64,000 nucleotides of DNA. Origin: Streptomyces sp. NL15-2K. Its GTDB lineage: Bacteria; Actinomycetota; Actinomycetes; Streptomycetales; Streptomycetaceae. The stretch spans positions 4,383,501-4,447,500 of the forward strand of contig NZ_CP130630.1 in the NCBI RefSeq assembly GCF_030551255.1. Direction: 5' to 3'. A program made the translations under genes and the position numbers. Under the pieces are notes generated by a model that worked only from the letters and a program-made list of their open reading frames with translations, searched no databases and had not been told where the DNA came from. Below, piece after piece: positions 41,501-50,999 of this stretch; the first letter of the stretch is position 1; each line of letters opens with the position of its first letter.

Positions 41501-42475
41501 TCAATAGTGGGTGCCCATCAGGTCGGAATCATTGGCTGGAATCCATCCCTCGGCGGGCCGTCGCAGCCAGCCTTCCTCGACCGTGAGTTCGAGCGCGGCC
41601 CGGCGCAGCGCATCGAGTCCGGAATGCACCAGCCCCTTTCGCCACACGAGTGACACGGGTGACAGCGGAATCGGACGGATGAGCGGACGCCGCACCGTCG
41701 CGGGCATGGCCGGAAAATCCACCACTACGAGGATCGGATTCCGCGTCTTGGCCATGATCCGCTGGAACTCCTCGTCCCCGACGGCGAGCGGAGCGGGCGG
41801 CGCGACCTCGATGCCGCGCCCCTCGAAGAGCCGACGCGCGAGGTCGGTCCACTCCGGCGTGCGGGGATTCCCGGCGCCCGCGTACACGGCCTCGCCGGCG
41901 AGCGCGGAGAGCGGCACGGCCTCCAGCGCCGCCAGCGGGTGGTCCTCGGGCAGCAGGACCGCCATCGGCTCGTAGCGCACGGGCTGATGGTCGAGGCCCG
42001 CCCGCAGCGCCGGGGACAGACCGGCGAACCGCCCGAACGACGCGTCGAGCCGGCCCGCGAGCAACTCCCCCGCCGCGTAGGTCAGCCCGCTCTCGTAGCG
42101 GGCCATCAGCTCGTGCTCGGGGGCCAGTTCACGGGCCCGGTGCAGGACGCGGCGCCCGGTGGCCAGTCCGGGGGAGTTGAGGTCCACCAGCAGGGGCCGG
42201 GCCTGCCGGAAGGCGGCGAGCAGCTCGTCCTGGGCCTCCAGGGCGCGGCGGGCGTACGGCACCAGCCGCTCGCCGTCGGCCGTCAGCGTCACCTGCCGGG
42301 TGGTGCGGACGAAAAGCTCGGCGCCCAACTCCCGCTCCAGCCGCCGTACGTCCCGGCTGAGCGCCTGCTGGGCGACGTAGAGGCGGGCCGCGGCGCGTGT
42401 GAAGTGCAGTTCCTCGGCGACGGCGAGGAAGGCGCGCAGCAGACGGGGGTCGAGGTGGTGACCGGTGGCGGGCAT
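41501..42475 (-). CDS. LysR-family transcriptional regulator
   Basis: 324 residues. N-terminal helix-turn-helix 'RLLRAFLAVAEELHFTRAAARLYVAQQALSRDVRRLERELG' is textbook LysR, followed by a ~200-residue effector domain. Divergent from an MFS transporter gene with only 83 bp between, so it probably regulates that gene and itself. Effector unknown. Confidence 0.9.
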   Translation of the reverse strand: MPATGHHLDPRLLRAFLAVAEELHFTRAAARLYVAQQALSRDVRRLERELGAELFVRTTRQVTLTADGERLVPYARRALEAQDELLAAFRQARPLLVDLNSPGLATGRRVLHRARELAPEHELMARYESGLTYAAGELLAGRLDASFGRFAGLSPALRAGLDHQPVRYEPMAVLLPEDHPLAALEAVPLSALAGEAVYAGAGNPRTPEWTDLARRLFEGRGIEVAPPAPLAVGDEEFQRIMAKTRNPILVVVDFPAMPATVRRPLIRPIPLSPVSLVWRKGLVHSGLDALRRAALELTVEEGWLRRPAEGWIPANDSDLMGTHY

Positions 42476-42558
42476 GGCGCGAACTTACAACGCAGGTGTG
42501 TGAATCGGTACGGAACAGGTGTTGGACCCCTTGATCGGCCGCGGGCGACGGTGGGCCC

Positions 42559-43866
42559 ATGCCGCGATCGACCCCGAGGAAGCCACCTCTGTACACCGTC
42601 ACCGCCGACACCCTGGTCGCCGTCGACTTCCATCCCCGTACGAGGAACCGCCCGCCCGGCCCGTACCGCCGTCTCTTCACCGTCCCCGGCACCCGCGCCT
42701 TCACCGCCGGGAATCTGCTGGCCCGGCTGCCGATGGGCATGTTCAGCGTGAGCGCGGTCGTCATGATCGCCGGTACCCGGGGCTCGTACGCCCTCGCCGG
42801 TGCCGTCACCGCGACCGGGCTGGCGGCGACCGCGCTGGTCGCCCCGTGGACCGCGCGGCTCGTCGACCGGTACGGGCAGGCCCGGATCGCCGTGCCCGCC
42901 ACCCTCCTCGCGGCGCTGGGCTCGCTCGCGCTGCTGCTGTGCGTGCGCTACGACGCCCCCGCCTGGACCCTCTTCGCCGCCTACGCCGCCACCGCGACCA
43001 CGCCCAACCTCGGCGGCATGTCCCGCGCCCGCTGGGCCCACCTGCTGCAGGGCGACCACGAGGCCCTGCACACCGCGAACTCCTTCGAACAGGCCGTGGA
43101 CGAGCTGTGCTTCATGCTGGGCCCGGCGCTCGCGGCATTCCTGTGCGGGACGTTCTTCCCGGAGGCGGGCACCCTCACCGGCGTGGTGCTGCTGGTGACA
43201 GGCATGCTGCTGTTCGCCGCGCAGCGCTCGACGCAGCCGCCGGCCCACCGGCGGACCTCGGCCGAAACGAAGTCACTCTTCCGTGTTCGCGGCCTGCCGC
43301 CCCTGCTCGCCGTCTGTCTCGCCATGGGCGTGGCGTTCGGGGCGATGGAGGTCGTCACGATCGCGTTCGCGGACGCGCGGGGGCACCGCGCGGCGGCCGG
43401 CGTGGTGCTCGGCCTGCAGGCGGCCGGTTCGTGCGCGGCGGGTCTGCTGTACGGGGCGCTGAGGCCGGCCGGTCCCCCGCGGAAACGCTACGTGTGGTGC
43501 ATAGCCGCGATGACCGCCCTGCTGACGTTGCCGCTGCTCGCCGCCACCCTGACCGGCTCGCTCCTCGCCCTGGCGGGCGCGCTGCTGGTCGCCGGGATGG
43601 CGACGGCCCCGACGATGGTCACCGGCATGAGCCTGATCCAGCGAAGCACCCCCGAGGCCCGTCTCAACGAGGGCATGACCCTCGCGGTGACCGGCCTGCT
43701 CGGCGGGATCGCCGGCGGCAGCGCGCTGGGCGGCTGGCTGGCGGAGCACGTGTCGGCCACGGCGGGATTCGGGGTGCCGGTCACGGCGGCGGCGGTGGCG
43801 CTGCTGATCTCGCTCGCCCCGTTCGACCATCCGAACACTTGCCGCAATTCCCGCAGGACCCATTGA
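42559..43866 (+). CDS. MFS transporter divergent from LysR
   Basis: 435 residues, 12 helices after a ~45-residue polar N-terminus. 'FTAGNLLARLPMGMFSVSAVVMIAG' and 'RLVDRYGQARIAVPATLLAALGS' (motif A region) are typical of MFS efflux pumps of unknown substrate. A start nearer 'LFTVPGTRAFTAG' is possible, since the first ~35 residues are weakly conserved-looking. Likely regulated by the neighbouring LysR protein. Confidence 0.85.
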   Translation: MPRSTPRKPPLYTVTADTLVAVDFHPRTRNRPPGPYRRLFTVPGTRAFTAGNLLARLPMGMFSVSAVVMIAGTRGSYALAGAVTATGLAATALVAPWTARLVDRYGQARIAVPATLLAALGSLALLLCVRYDAPAWTLFAAYAATATTPNLGGMSRARWAHLLQGDHEALHTANSFEQAVDELCFMLGPALAAFLCGTFFPEAGTLTGVVLLVTGMLLFAAQRSTQPPAHRRTSAETKSLFRVRGLPPLLAVCLAMGVAFGAMEVVTIAFADARGHRAAAGVVLGLQAAGSCAAGLLYGALRPAGPPRKRYVWCIAAMTALLTLPLLAATLTGSLLALAGALLVAGMATAPTMVTGMSLIQRSTPEARLNEGMTLAVTGLLGGIAGGSALGGWLAEHVSATAGFGVPVTAAAVALLISLAPFDHPNTCRNSRRTH

Positions 43867-43897
43867 CGCACCCACAGCTCCCACATACCTTCGCCCG

Positions 43898-43934
43898 TCG
43901 AAGCGCTTCGACGTCACCCATCGAATCGCTTCGA
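43898..43934. promoter_or_regulatory. Twin LacI-type operators of the alpha-xyloside operon
   Basis: TCGAAGCGCTTCGA (43898-43911, perfect palindrome) and TCGAATCGCTTCGA (43921-43934, one mismatch in the dyad), centres 23 bp apart. They sit 56-92 bases before the binding-protein ATG. The operon encodes a LacI protein, the probable ligand of these sites. Confidence 0.7.
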
Positions 43935-43989
43935 TGAACACAGCGTGATGTCCAGCCCGGCACCCATCCGACTCCCTTGGAGGCACTGG

Positions 43990-45288
43990 ATGTTAACGGC
44001 ACGAAGGCGTGTGACGGCCCTGGCCGCGGCGGCTCTGAGCGGAGCCCTGCTCCTGACCTCCTGCGGCGATTCGGACAGCGGCGGTTCCTCCGACGGCAAG
44101 ACGTTGAAGCTCTGGCACTACGAGGCCCCGAACAGCGCGATGGGGCAGGCCTGGGACGCGGCCATCAAGGAGTTCGAGGCCAAGCACCCGGGCGTGAAGG
44201 TGGAGTTCGAGGAGAAGGGCTTCGAACAGATCCAGAAGACCGCCCCGATGGTCCTGAACTCCTCCGACGCGCCCGACCTCATGGAGTACAACAAGGGCAA
44301 CGCGACGGCGGGCCACCTCTCCCAGCAGGGCCTGCTCACCGACCTGACCGCTGAGGCGACCAAGCGCGGCTGGGACAAGAAGCTCGCCGAGGGCGTCCGC
44401 ACCACCAGCCTCTACGACACCGACGGGGTCATGGGCTCCGGCAAGTGGTACGGCGTGACCAACTACGCCGAGTACACGATGGTCTTCTACAACAAGGACC
44501 TGTTCGCCAAGCACAAGATCGCCGAGCCGAAGACGTTCGACGAACTGACCGCCGCCATGGGCAAGTTCGTGGCCGAGGGCGTCACCCCGCTCGCCAACGC
44601 CGGCGCCGAATACCCCGCCCACCAGTACCTCTACCAGCTCGCCCTGTCGAAGGCCGACCGCGCCTGGGTCGACGCCTACGAGCTGTACAAGGGCAAGACC
44701 GACTTCCACGACGCCGCCTGGACCTACGCGGCCGACACCTTCGCCGACTGGGTGAAGAAGGGCTACATCAGCAAGGACTCCACCAGCTCCAAGGCGGAGG
44801 ACGCCGGCGTCTCCTTCCTCCAGGGCAAGTCGCCGATCTTCTTCTCCGGCAGCTGGTGGTACGGCCGCTTCCAGGACGAGGCGAAGTTCGACTGGGGCAC
44901 CTTCCTGTGGCCCGGCTCGAACCTCACCCTCGGCTCCGGCGGCAACCTGTGGGTGGTCCCCAAGGGCGCCAAGAACAAGGAACTCGCCTACGACTTCATC
45001 GACATCACCCTGTCGAAGCAGATCCAGACCCTGCTGGGCAACAAGGGCGGCGTCCCGGTGGCGGCGGACGCGAGCGCCATCACCGACCCGAAGTCCAAGA
45101 CCCTCATCGACGACTTCAACACCCTCTCCCGGCGCGACGGCCTGGCCTTCTACCCCGACTGGCCGGTCTCCGGCTTCTACGACGTCCTCGTCTCCGAGAC
45201 GCAGAAGCTGATGACGGGCGGTGCGAAACCCGACGACTACCTGGACGCGTTGCAGGAGGCGTACGACAAGGACGTACCGAAGCGATGA
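43990..45288 (+). CDS. Lipoprotein sugar-binding protein of the alpha-xyloside importer, with TTA second codon
   Basis: 432 residues from an ATG after TTGGAGG (a longer in-frame ORF lacks a ribosome site). Signal peptide with lipobox 'LLTSC' (Cys about 21). Family 1 solute-binding fold ('LKLWHYEAPNSAMGQAWDAAIKEFEAK'-like start, 'YGVTNYAEYTMVFYNKDLF', 'FSGSWWYGRFQD'). The second codon is TTA (43993-43995), read only by the bldA tRNA, so translation of this first operon gene may depend on development. Operators lie upstream; permeases and a GH31 enzyme follow. Confidence 0.9.
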   Translation: MLTARRRVTALAAAALSGALLLTSCGDSDSGGSSDGKTLKLWHYEAPNSAMGQAWDAAIKEFEAKHPGVKVEFEEKGFEQIQKTAPMVLNSSDAPDLMEYNKGNATAGHLSQQGLLTDLTAEATKRGWDKKLAEGVRTTSLYDTDGVMGSGKWYGVTNYAEYTMVFYNKDLFAKHKIAEPKTFDELTAAMGKFVAEGVTPLANAGAEYPAHQYLYQLALSKADRAWVDAYELYKGKTDFHDAAWTYAADTFADWVKKGYISKDSTSSKAEDAGVSFLQGKSPIFFSGSWWYGRFQDEAKFDWGTFLWPGSNLTLGSGGNLWVVPKGAKNKELAYDFIDITLSKQIQTLLGNKGGVPVAADASAITDPKSKTLIDDFNTLSRRDGLAFYPDWPVSGFYDVLVSETQKLMTGGAKPDDYLDALQEAYDKDVPKR

Positions 45289-46235
45289 CGGTCACCGTCG
45301 AACACGGCGGGCGGGTGACCGGCAAACAGGACCGCACGGGACACTCGCCCCGCCGCCCCCGCGACTCCTACGCCCTGTTCCTGCTCCCCGGTGTCCTCGC
45401 CTTCTTCGCCGTCATCGTCGTCCCGTTCCTGATGAACACGGGCGTGAGCTTCACCGACTGGGAGGGCGTGGGCTCCCCGGACTGGTCCGGGCTCGCCAAC
45501 TACCGGGAGCTGCTGGACGACAGCGAGTTCTGGGCGTCCTTCCGGCACAGCCTGTTCATGGTCGTCGCCATGGCGGCCGTACCGACGGCGATCGGACTCG
45601 TCCTCGCCGCCGCGCTGTTCGACTACGTCGGCAAGCACTTCGGCAGCAAACCGGTCGCCGTCCTCCGCGCCTGCTTCTACCTCCCGCAGGTGCTGCCCAT
45701 CGCCGTCGCCGGCATCGTCTGGAGCTGGATCCTCGCGCCGGACAACGGCTCGCTCAACGAAGTCCTGGGGGCCATAGGTCTGTCGTCCTGGCAGCAGGAC
45801 TGGCTCGGCGACCCCGACCTCGCGCTGTACAGCGTGATGGGCGTGATGGTCTGGGTGCAGATCGGCTTCCCGATGGTCGTCTTCATGGCGGGGCTCCAGC
45901 GCGTCGACCCGCAGCTGCACGAGGCCGCCGAGCTGGACGGCGCCGGCTGGTGGCGCCGCTTCTGGCACATCACGCTGCCGCAGATCCGGCCCGAGGTCTA
46001 CGTCGTGCTGACCTGGTGCACGATCGCCGCGCTGAAGGTCTTCGGCGCGGTGTACGTCCTGACGAAGGGCGGCCCGGGCGGCGCGACGAACGTGCCCTCC
46101 TACTTCTCCTTCACCACGTTCTTCGAGAAGACGCAGGTCGGCTACGGCGCCACGATCTCCACGGTGCTGACCGTGATCATCCTGCTGCTGTCCCTGGTCG
46201 GCCTGAAGCTCCAGACCCGCGCGGAGGAGTCGTGA
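45285..46235 (+). CDS. Carbohydrate ABC permease (MalF type), alpha-xyloside operon
   Basis: 316 residues, six helices after a polar N-terminal tail. EAA loop 'PQLHEAAELDGAGWWRRFW'. ATG overlaps the binding-protein stop (ATGA). No ATPase gene in the operon, so a shared MsiK-type ATPase is probable. Confidence 0.9.
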   Translation: MTVTVEHGGRVTGKQDRTGHSPRRPRDSYALFLLPGVLAFFAVIVVPFLMNTGVSFTDWEGVGSPDWSGLANYRELLDDSEFWASFRHSLFMVVAMAAVPTAIGLVLAAALFDYVGKHFGSKPVAVLRACFYLPQVLPIAVAGIVWSWILAPDNGSLNEVLGAIGLSSWQQDWLGDPDLALYSVMGVMVWVQIGFPMVVFMAGLQRVDPQLHEAAELDGAGWWRRFWHITLPQIRPEVYVVLTWCTIAALKVFGAVYVLTKGGPGGATNVPSYFSFTTFFEKTQVGYGATISTVLTVIILLLSLVGLKLQTRAEES

Positions 46236-47056
46236 CCACAGCCCTGCGCCGCTACCCGGTGCTGATCGCCCTGTGCATCGCCGCCCTCTTCATGATCGTG
46301 CCGTTCCTCATCGTCACCGTCAACGCCTTCAAGTCCCCCGCGGAGTACGCCCAGAACGGCCCCCTCAGCCTCCCTGAGGGCTTCTACACCGAAGGCATCG
46401 AAGACTTCTGGGAACGCGTCGACTTCGGCCGGAAGCTCCTCAACTCGGTGCTGATCAGCGGGTCGGTGGCCGTGCTCGCCGTGGTCCTCTCGGTCCTGAA
46501 CGCGTACGCGATCGGCATCGGGCGGATCAAGGGCCGCACCTGGGTACTGGCGTTCTTCGTCCTCGCCAACATGCTGCCGCAGGAGGCGCTGGTCTACCCG
46601 ATCTACTACCTGAGCAAGGAGGCCGGCCTCTACGACACCAGGCTGAGCGTGATCATCGTCTTCACGGTCATCCAGGCGGCCTTCGGCACGTACCTCCTCT
46701 CCTCCGTCCTCGGCCAGTTCCCCCGCGAGATCATCGAGGCCGCCAGGATCGACGGCGCGAACAAGTGGCAGGTGCTGTGGCGGATCGTGGTCCCCGTCAG
46801 CCGCCCCACCATCGGCGTGCTCCTGGTCTTCTTCTTCATCTGGACCTGGAACGAGTTCCTGCTCCCCCTGGTCATGCTGATCTCCAACGACAACCAGACC
46901 GTGTCGGTGGCCCTCGGCGTCCTCCAGGGCCAGCGTCTGATGGACGCCACGATGACCAACGCGGCCGCCCTGCTCGGCGTCCTGCCCGCCCTCGTCTTCT
47001 TCCTCGTCTTCCAGAGAACCCTCACCCGTGGCATCGCCGTGGGTGCCGTGAAGTAA
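46232..47056 (+). CDS. Carbohydrate ABC permease (MalG type), alpha-xyloside operon
   Basis: 274 residues, six helices, EAA loop 'REIIEAARIDGANKWQVLW'. The GTG follows GGAGGAG and overlaps the previous stop by four bases. It pairs with the MalF-type permease. The next gene follows after 12 bases. Confidence 0.9.
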   Translation: MTTALRRYPVLIALCIAALFMIVPFLIVTVNAFKSPAEYAQNGPLSLPEGFYTEGIEDFWERVDFGRKLLNSVLISGSVAVLAVVLSVLNAYAIGIGRIKGRTWVLAFFVLANMLPQEALVYPIYYLSKEAGLYDTRLSVIIVFTVIQAAFGTYLLSSVLGQFPREIIEAARIDGANKWQVLWRIVVPVSRPTIGVLLVFFFIWTWNEFLLPLVMLISNDNQTVSVALGVLQGQRLMDATMTNAAALLGVLPALVFFLVFQRTLTRGIAVGAVK

Positions 47057-47068
47057 GGAACCCCCCAC

Positions 47069-49321
47069 ATGAAGTTCACCGACGGCTACTGGCTGCTGCG
47101 CGAGGGTGTCACCGCCGCCTATCCGGTCGAGGTGCTCGACGTCACCGCGCAGGACGGGGCGCTGGAGATCCACGCGCCGACCCAGCCCATCCGCCACCGC
47201 GGCGACCTGCTGAAGGGACCGGTCGTGACGATCAGCGCACAGGCACCGATGCCCGACGTCATCGGCGTCACCTTCACCCACTTCGACGGCGAGCAGCCGC
47301 GCTGCCCCGAGTTCGAGGTGCGGGAGGAGGAGGTCGCGACGCAGGTGTCGTACGACGACGAGCACGCGACCCTGACCTCCGGCGCACTGTCGGTCAAGGT
47401 CGCCCGCACCGGCACCTGGCACGTCGACTTCCTCGCCCACGGCCGCACACTCACCTCCAGCGGCACCAAGGGCATGGGCATCATGCGGGACGCGTCGGGC
47501 GGGCACTACCTGCGCGAGCAACTGAGCCTCGGGGTGGGAACGTCCGTCTACGGCCTCGGTGAGCGCTTCGGCCCGCTGGTCAAGAACGGCCAGGTCGTCG
47601 ACATCTGGAACGCCGACGGCGGCACGGCCACCGAGCAGGCCTACAAGAACGTCCCGTTCTATCTGACGGACGCGGGCTACGGCGTCTTCGTCGACCACCC
47701 GGGCAAGGTGTCCTTCGAGGTCGGCTCGGAGGTGGTCTCGCGGGTGCAGTTCAGCGCGGAGACGCAGCAGTTGACGTACTACGTCATCTACGGCCCGACT
47801 CCGAAGGAGATCCTGCGCAAGTACACGGCCCTCACCGGCCGCCCGGCCCTGCCGCCCGCGTGGTCCTTCGGCCTGTGGCTGTCGACGTCCTTCACCACCT
47901 CGTACGACGAGGAGACCGTCACCTCCTTCATCGAGGGCATGCGGGAGCGCGAACTCCCGCTCTCCGTCTTCCACTTCGACTGCTTCTGGATGCGCGAGTT
48001 CAACTGGTGCGACTTCCAGTGGGACCCACGGGTCTTCCCCGACCCGGAGGGCATGCTGGCCCGGCTGCACGCGCGGGACCTGCGCGTGAGCGTGTGGATC
48101 AACCCGTACATCGCCCAGCGCTCCCCCCTGTTCGCGGAGGGCAAGGCGCTCGGGCACCTGCTGAAGCGGCCGGACGGGAGTGTCTGGCAGTGGGACCTGT
48201 GGCAGCCGGGCATGGCGCTGGTCGACTTCACCAGCCCGGCGGCCCGCGACTGGTACGCCTCGAAACTGGAGGCGCTGCTCGCGCAGGGCGTCGACTGCTT
48301 CAAGACCGACTTCGGCGAGCGGGTGCCCGTCGACGTGGCCTGGTCCGACGGCTCCGACCCGGAGCGCATGCACAACTACTACACGTACCTGTACAACCGC
48401 ACGGTCTTCGACGTGCTGCGCAAGCACCGGGGCGAGGAGGAGGCGGTCGTCTTCGCGCGCTCGGCGACGACAGGGAGCCAGAAGTTCCCCGTGCACTGGG
48501 GCGGCGACTGCGAGGCGACGTACGAGTCGATGGCGGAGTCGCTGCGGGGAGGGCTGTCCCTCGGGCTCTCCGGCTTCGGCTACTGGAGTCACGACATCGG
48601 CGGCTTCGAGGGCACGCCGTCACCGGCGCTGTTCAAGCGGTGGGTCGCCTTCGGCCTGCTGTCGTCCCACAGCCGCCTGCACGGCAGCTCCTCCTACCGG
48701 GTTCCGTGGCTGTTCGACGAGGAGGCCGTGGACGTCCTGCGGCAGTTCACCAGGCTGAAGCTCAGCCTCATGCCCTACCTGTACGAGGCCGCGCGCACCG
48801 CCCACGCCGAGGGTGTGCCGATGATGCGGGCGATGGTGCTGGAGTTCCCGGACGATCCCGGGTGCGCGCACCTGGAACGGCAGTACATGCTCGGCCCGAA
48901 CCTGCTGGTCGCGCCGGTGTTCTCCGACGACGGGGAGGTGGCTTACTACGTCCCCGAGGGCACCTGGACGCACTTCGTGACCGGCCGGACGGTGACCGGG
49001 CCCCGCTGGGTGCGCGAGAGCCACGACTTCCTGAGCGTGCCGCTGCTGGTGCGGCCCGGGGCGGTGATCCCGGTGGGCGCGGTGGACGACCGGCCCGACT
49101 ACGACCACGCCGACGGGGTCACGCTCAGGGCCTACGGTCTGGAGCGGGGCGCGCAGGTGACGGTACGGGTCGGGGACGTGGCCTTCACCGTCGTACGCGA
49201 AGGGGATCTGCTGCGGGCCTCCTGCAGTGATCCCTCGGCGCCCTGGGGACTGGCCGTGGGCGGCGGACGCGAGGTGCGGGCGCAGGCCGGTACCGGGTTC
49301 CTCACGGTGGAGTCGGCCTGA
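47069..49321 (+). CDS. GH31 alpha-xylosidase (YicI-like)
   Basis: 750 residues, no signal peptide. It matches E. coli YicI closely in remembered sequence: nucleophile in 'FKTDFGERVP' (D414) and acid/base in 'PVHWGGDCEATYESMAESL' (D480), the same 66-residue spacing as YicI D416/D482. The 'SHDIGGFEG' region and the C-terminal beta domains follow. YicI releases xylose from alpha-xylosides such as isoprimeverose, a xyloglucan fragment. With its own importer and a LacI regulator, it probably degrades imported xyloglucan or alpha-xyloside oligomers; alpha-glucosidase activity cannot be excluded. Confidence 0.9.
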   Translation: MKFTDGYWLLREGVTAAYPVEVLDVTAQDGALEIHAPTQPIRHRGDLLKGPVVTISAQAPMPDVIGVTFTHFDGEQPRCPEFEVREEEVATQVSYDDEHATLTSGALSVKVARTGTWHVDFLAHGRTLTSSGTKGMGIMRDASGGHYLREQLSLGVGTSVYGLGERFGPLVKNGQVVDIWNADGGTATEQAYKNVPFYLTDAGYGVFVDHPGKVSFEVGSEVVSRVQFSAETQQLTYYVIYGPTPKEILRKYTALTGRPALPPAWSFGLWLSTSFTTSYDEETVTSFIEGMRERELPLSVFHFDCFWMREFNWCDFQWDPRVFPDPEGMLARLHARDLRVSVWINPYIAQRSPLFAEGKALGHLLKRPDGSVWQWDLWQPGMALVDFTSPAARDWYASKLEALLAQGVDCFKTDFGERVPVDVAWSDGSDPERMHNYYTYLYNRTVFDVLRKHRGEEEAVVFARSATTGSQKFPVHWGGDCEATYESMAESLRGGLSLGLSGFGYWSHDIGGFEGTPSPALFKRWVAFGLLSSHSRLHGSSSYRVPWLFDEEAVDVLRQFTRLKLSLMPYLYEAARTAHAEGVPMMRAMVLEFPDDPGCAHLERQYMLGPNLLVAPVFSDDGEVAYYVPEGTWTHFVTGRTVTGPRWVRESHDFLSVPLLVRPGAVIPVGAVDDRPDYDHADGVTLRAYGLERGAQVTVRVGDVAFTVVREGDLLRASCSDPSAPWGLAVGGGREVRAQAGTGFLTVESA

Positions 49322-50331
49322 TGGTGAAGATCACTGACGTGGCACGGCACGCCGGGGTCTCCCCCAGCACCGTCTCCTACGCCCTCAGCGGCAAGCGCCC
49401 CATCTCCGAGGAGACCCGGCAACGGGTGGAGGAGGCCATCCGCGAGCTGGGCTACCGCCCGCACGCGGGCGCGCGGGCACTGGCCAGCAGCAAGTCGAAC
49501 GTGCTGGCGCTGGTGGTGCCGCTGCGGGCCGGCATCCACGTGCCGACCGTCATGCAGTTCGCGGTGTCGGTCGTGACCACGGCCCGCCGCTACGACCACG
49601 ACGTCCTGCTGCTCACCCAGGAGGAGGGCGAGGAGGGGCTGAGCCGGGTCACCGACACGGCGTTGGTCGACGCGCTGATCGTGATGGACGTACAACTGCA
49701 CGATCCCCGGCTACCGCTGCTCCGGTCCCTGGACCGGCCGTCGGTGATGATCGGCTTCCCCGCCTCCGCCGAGGGTCTGACTTGCATCGACCTCGACTTC
49801 AAGGCGGCGGGCGAGGCATGCGTGGAGCATCTGGCGCGGCTCGGGCACCGGACGGTGGCGCTGGTCGGCTCACCGCCGGAGGTGTACGTCCGCCAGACCG
49901 CCTTCGCCCAGCGCGTGGTCCAGGGCTTCACGGCCGCCGCCGACCGCAACGGACTCGCCTCCTCGGTCCACCCCTGCGAGGCCGCACCCGACGCCGCCCG
50001 CGAGATGGCCGAGCGACTGCTGCGCGAGCAGCCCGCGTTGACCGGTGTCGTCGTCCACAACGAGCCCCTGCTGGAACCCCTGATCGACGCCTTCGAACAG
50101 CTGGGCCTGCGCGTCCCCGCCGATCTGTCGGTCACCGCCATCTGCCCCGACGAACTCACCGAGTCCCAACGCGTCCCGGTCACGTCCGTCGCCGTGCCGT
50201 CCGCCGAAGTGGGCACGCGGGCGGTGGAGTTGCTGATGCGGAAGCTGGGGGGTGCGGATGTGCCGGAGGCGACGTTGCTGGCGCCGAGGATGACGGAGAG
50301 GGGGAGTACGGGGCGGCGGGCGGTGGCGTGA
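49321..50331 (+). CDS. LacI-family regulator of the alpha-xyloside operon
   Basis: 336 residues. N-terminal HTH 'ITDVARHAGVSPSTVSYALSGKRPISEETRQRVEEAI' and hinge 'GYRPHAGARALAS' are textbook LacI. The periplasmic-binding-like effector domain follows. The ATG shares one base with the GH31 stop (TGATG), so it is translated with the operon. It likely represses it by binding the twin TCGAANCGCTTCGA sites upstream, released by a xyloside or xylose-containing sugar. Confidence 0.88.
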   Translation: MVKITDVARHAGVSPSTVSYALSGKRPISEETRQRVEEAIRELGYRPHAGARALASSKSNVLALVVPLRAGIHVPTVMQFAVSVVTTARRYDHDVLLLTQEEGEEGLSRVTDTALVDALIVMDVQLHDPRLPLLRSLDRPSVMIGFPASAEGLTCIDLDFKAAGEACVEHLARLGHRTVALVGSPPEVYVRQTAFAQRVVQGFTAAADRNGLASSVHPCEAAPDAAREMAERLLREQPALTGVVVHNEPLLEPLIDAFEQLGLRVPADLSVTAICPDELTESQRVPVTSVAVPSAEVGTRAVELLMRKLGGADVPEATLLAPRMTERGSTGRRAVA

Positions 50332-50445
50332 ACAGTGGCTGATCGGGGTGCTGGGTGGGGGGCTGTTGTGCTGTACTTGGGGGCGGGCGCCGCCTGGGGT
50401 CCGAATGCTTTAGTCAGGCGAAGGCCCAAGCTCATCAGGAGCGTG

Positions 50446-50499
50446 TCGGATGTCCCCAGGCTGGATGGGGATATGCGACTAGCTGCTGAGCCACCAGAG
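50446..50499. repeat. 54-bp imperfect direct repeat, copy 1
   Basis: Begins TCGGATGTCCCCAGGCT and ends TGAGCCACCAGAG; 48 of 54 bases match 50559-50612. It contains the dyad TCCCCA-N7-TGGGGA. Confidence 0.85.
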
Positions 50500-50504
50500 A
50501 AGGT

Positions 50505-50540
50505 GGGCCCCACTCAGAGCGCTAACTCCGAGAGGGGCCC
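50505..50540. repeat. GGGCCCCACTC hairpin, copy 1
   Basis: GGGCCCC-A-CTC pairs with GAG-A-GGGGCCC. A second hairpin with the same ends, but a different loop, is at 50949-50981. Confidence 0.7.
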
Positions 50541-50558
50541 CGGCTCAACAGGAGCCAG

Positions 50559-50612
50559 TCGGATGTCCCCAGGCTGTGTGGGGATATCCGGCTACCTGGT
50601 GAGCCACCAGAG
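50559..50612. repeat. 54-bp imperfect direct repeat, copy 2
   Basis: Counterpart of 50446-50499, 113 bp further on. The six mismatches include a paired change (AGC-T-GCT to ACC-T-GGT) that keeps a small dyad. Confidence 0.85.
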
Positions 50613-50768
50613 CAGCCACCTCCTCGCGTGCTTTGCCACTCGCTCCGGCAAGAGCCGGATCAGCCGCATGACGAGAGTCGGTTCCTGCTCCTCGTGACAG
50701 CCCATGTGGGGGCGTCCTCCCTTCGACGTGAGGCGGCCTTGTCACAGCCCGGGACCGCTCTCGTCGGG

Positions 50769-50794
50769 CCGGGCCCCGAAGAGGAGGGGCCCGG
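50769..50794. terminator. Hairpin of terminator type
   Basis: CCGGGCCCC (50769-50777) pairs perfectly with GGGGCCCGG (50786-50794) around an eight-base loop. No T-run. Strand of action uncertain. Confidence 0.45.
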
Positions 50795-50948
50795 AGTGAA
50801 GGGAGGACGCGCCCGTCGGGCGCGTCACGACGTCAGGCTATCGGCCCAAAACGCCTCTTCTGTACGGCAATCAACACGCGTCACCTATTCGAGGGATCGA
50901 AGCTGACCGGCACCTGTGCCTGCCGAGCTTCGCACCGCGCCGACAGCA

Positions 50949-50981
50949 GGGCCCCACTCCCGGTCTGCGGGAGAGGGGCCC
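50949..50981. repeat. GGGCCCCACTC hairpin, copy 2
   Basis: GGGCCCC-ACTCCCG pairs with CGGGAGA-GGGGCCC. It shares its outer ends with 50505-50540. Confidence 0.7.
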
Positions 50982-50999
50982 GAAGAGCCTGCCGATCAG

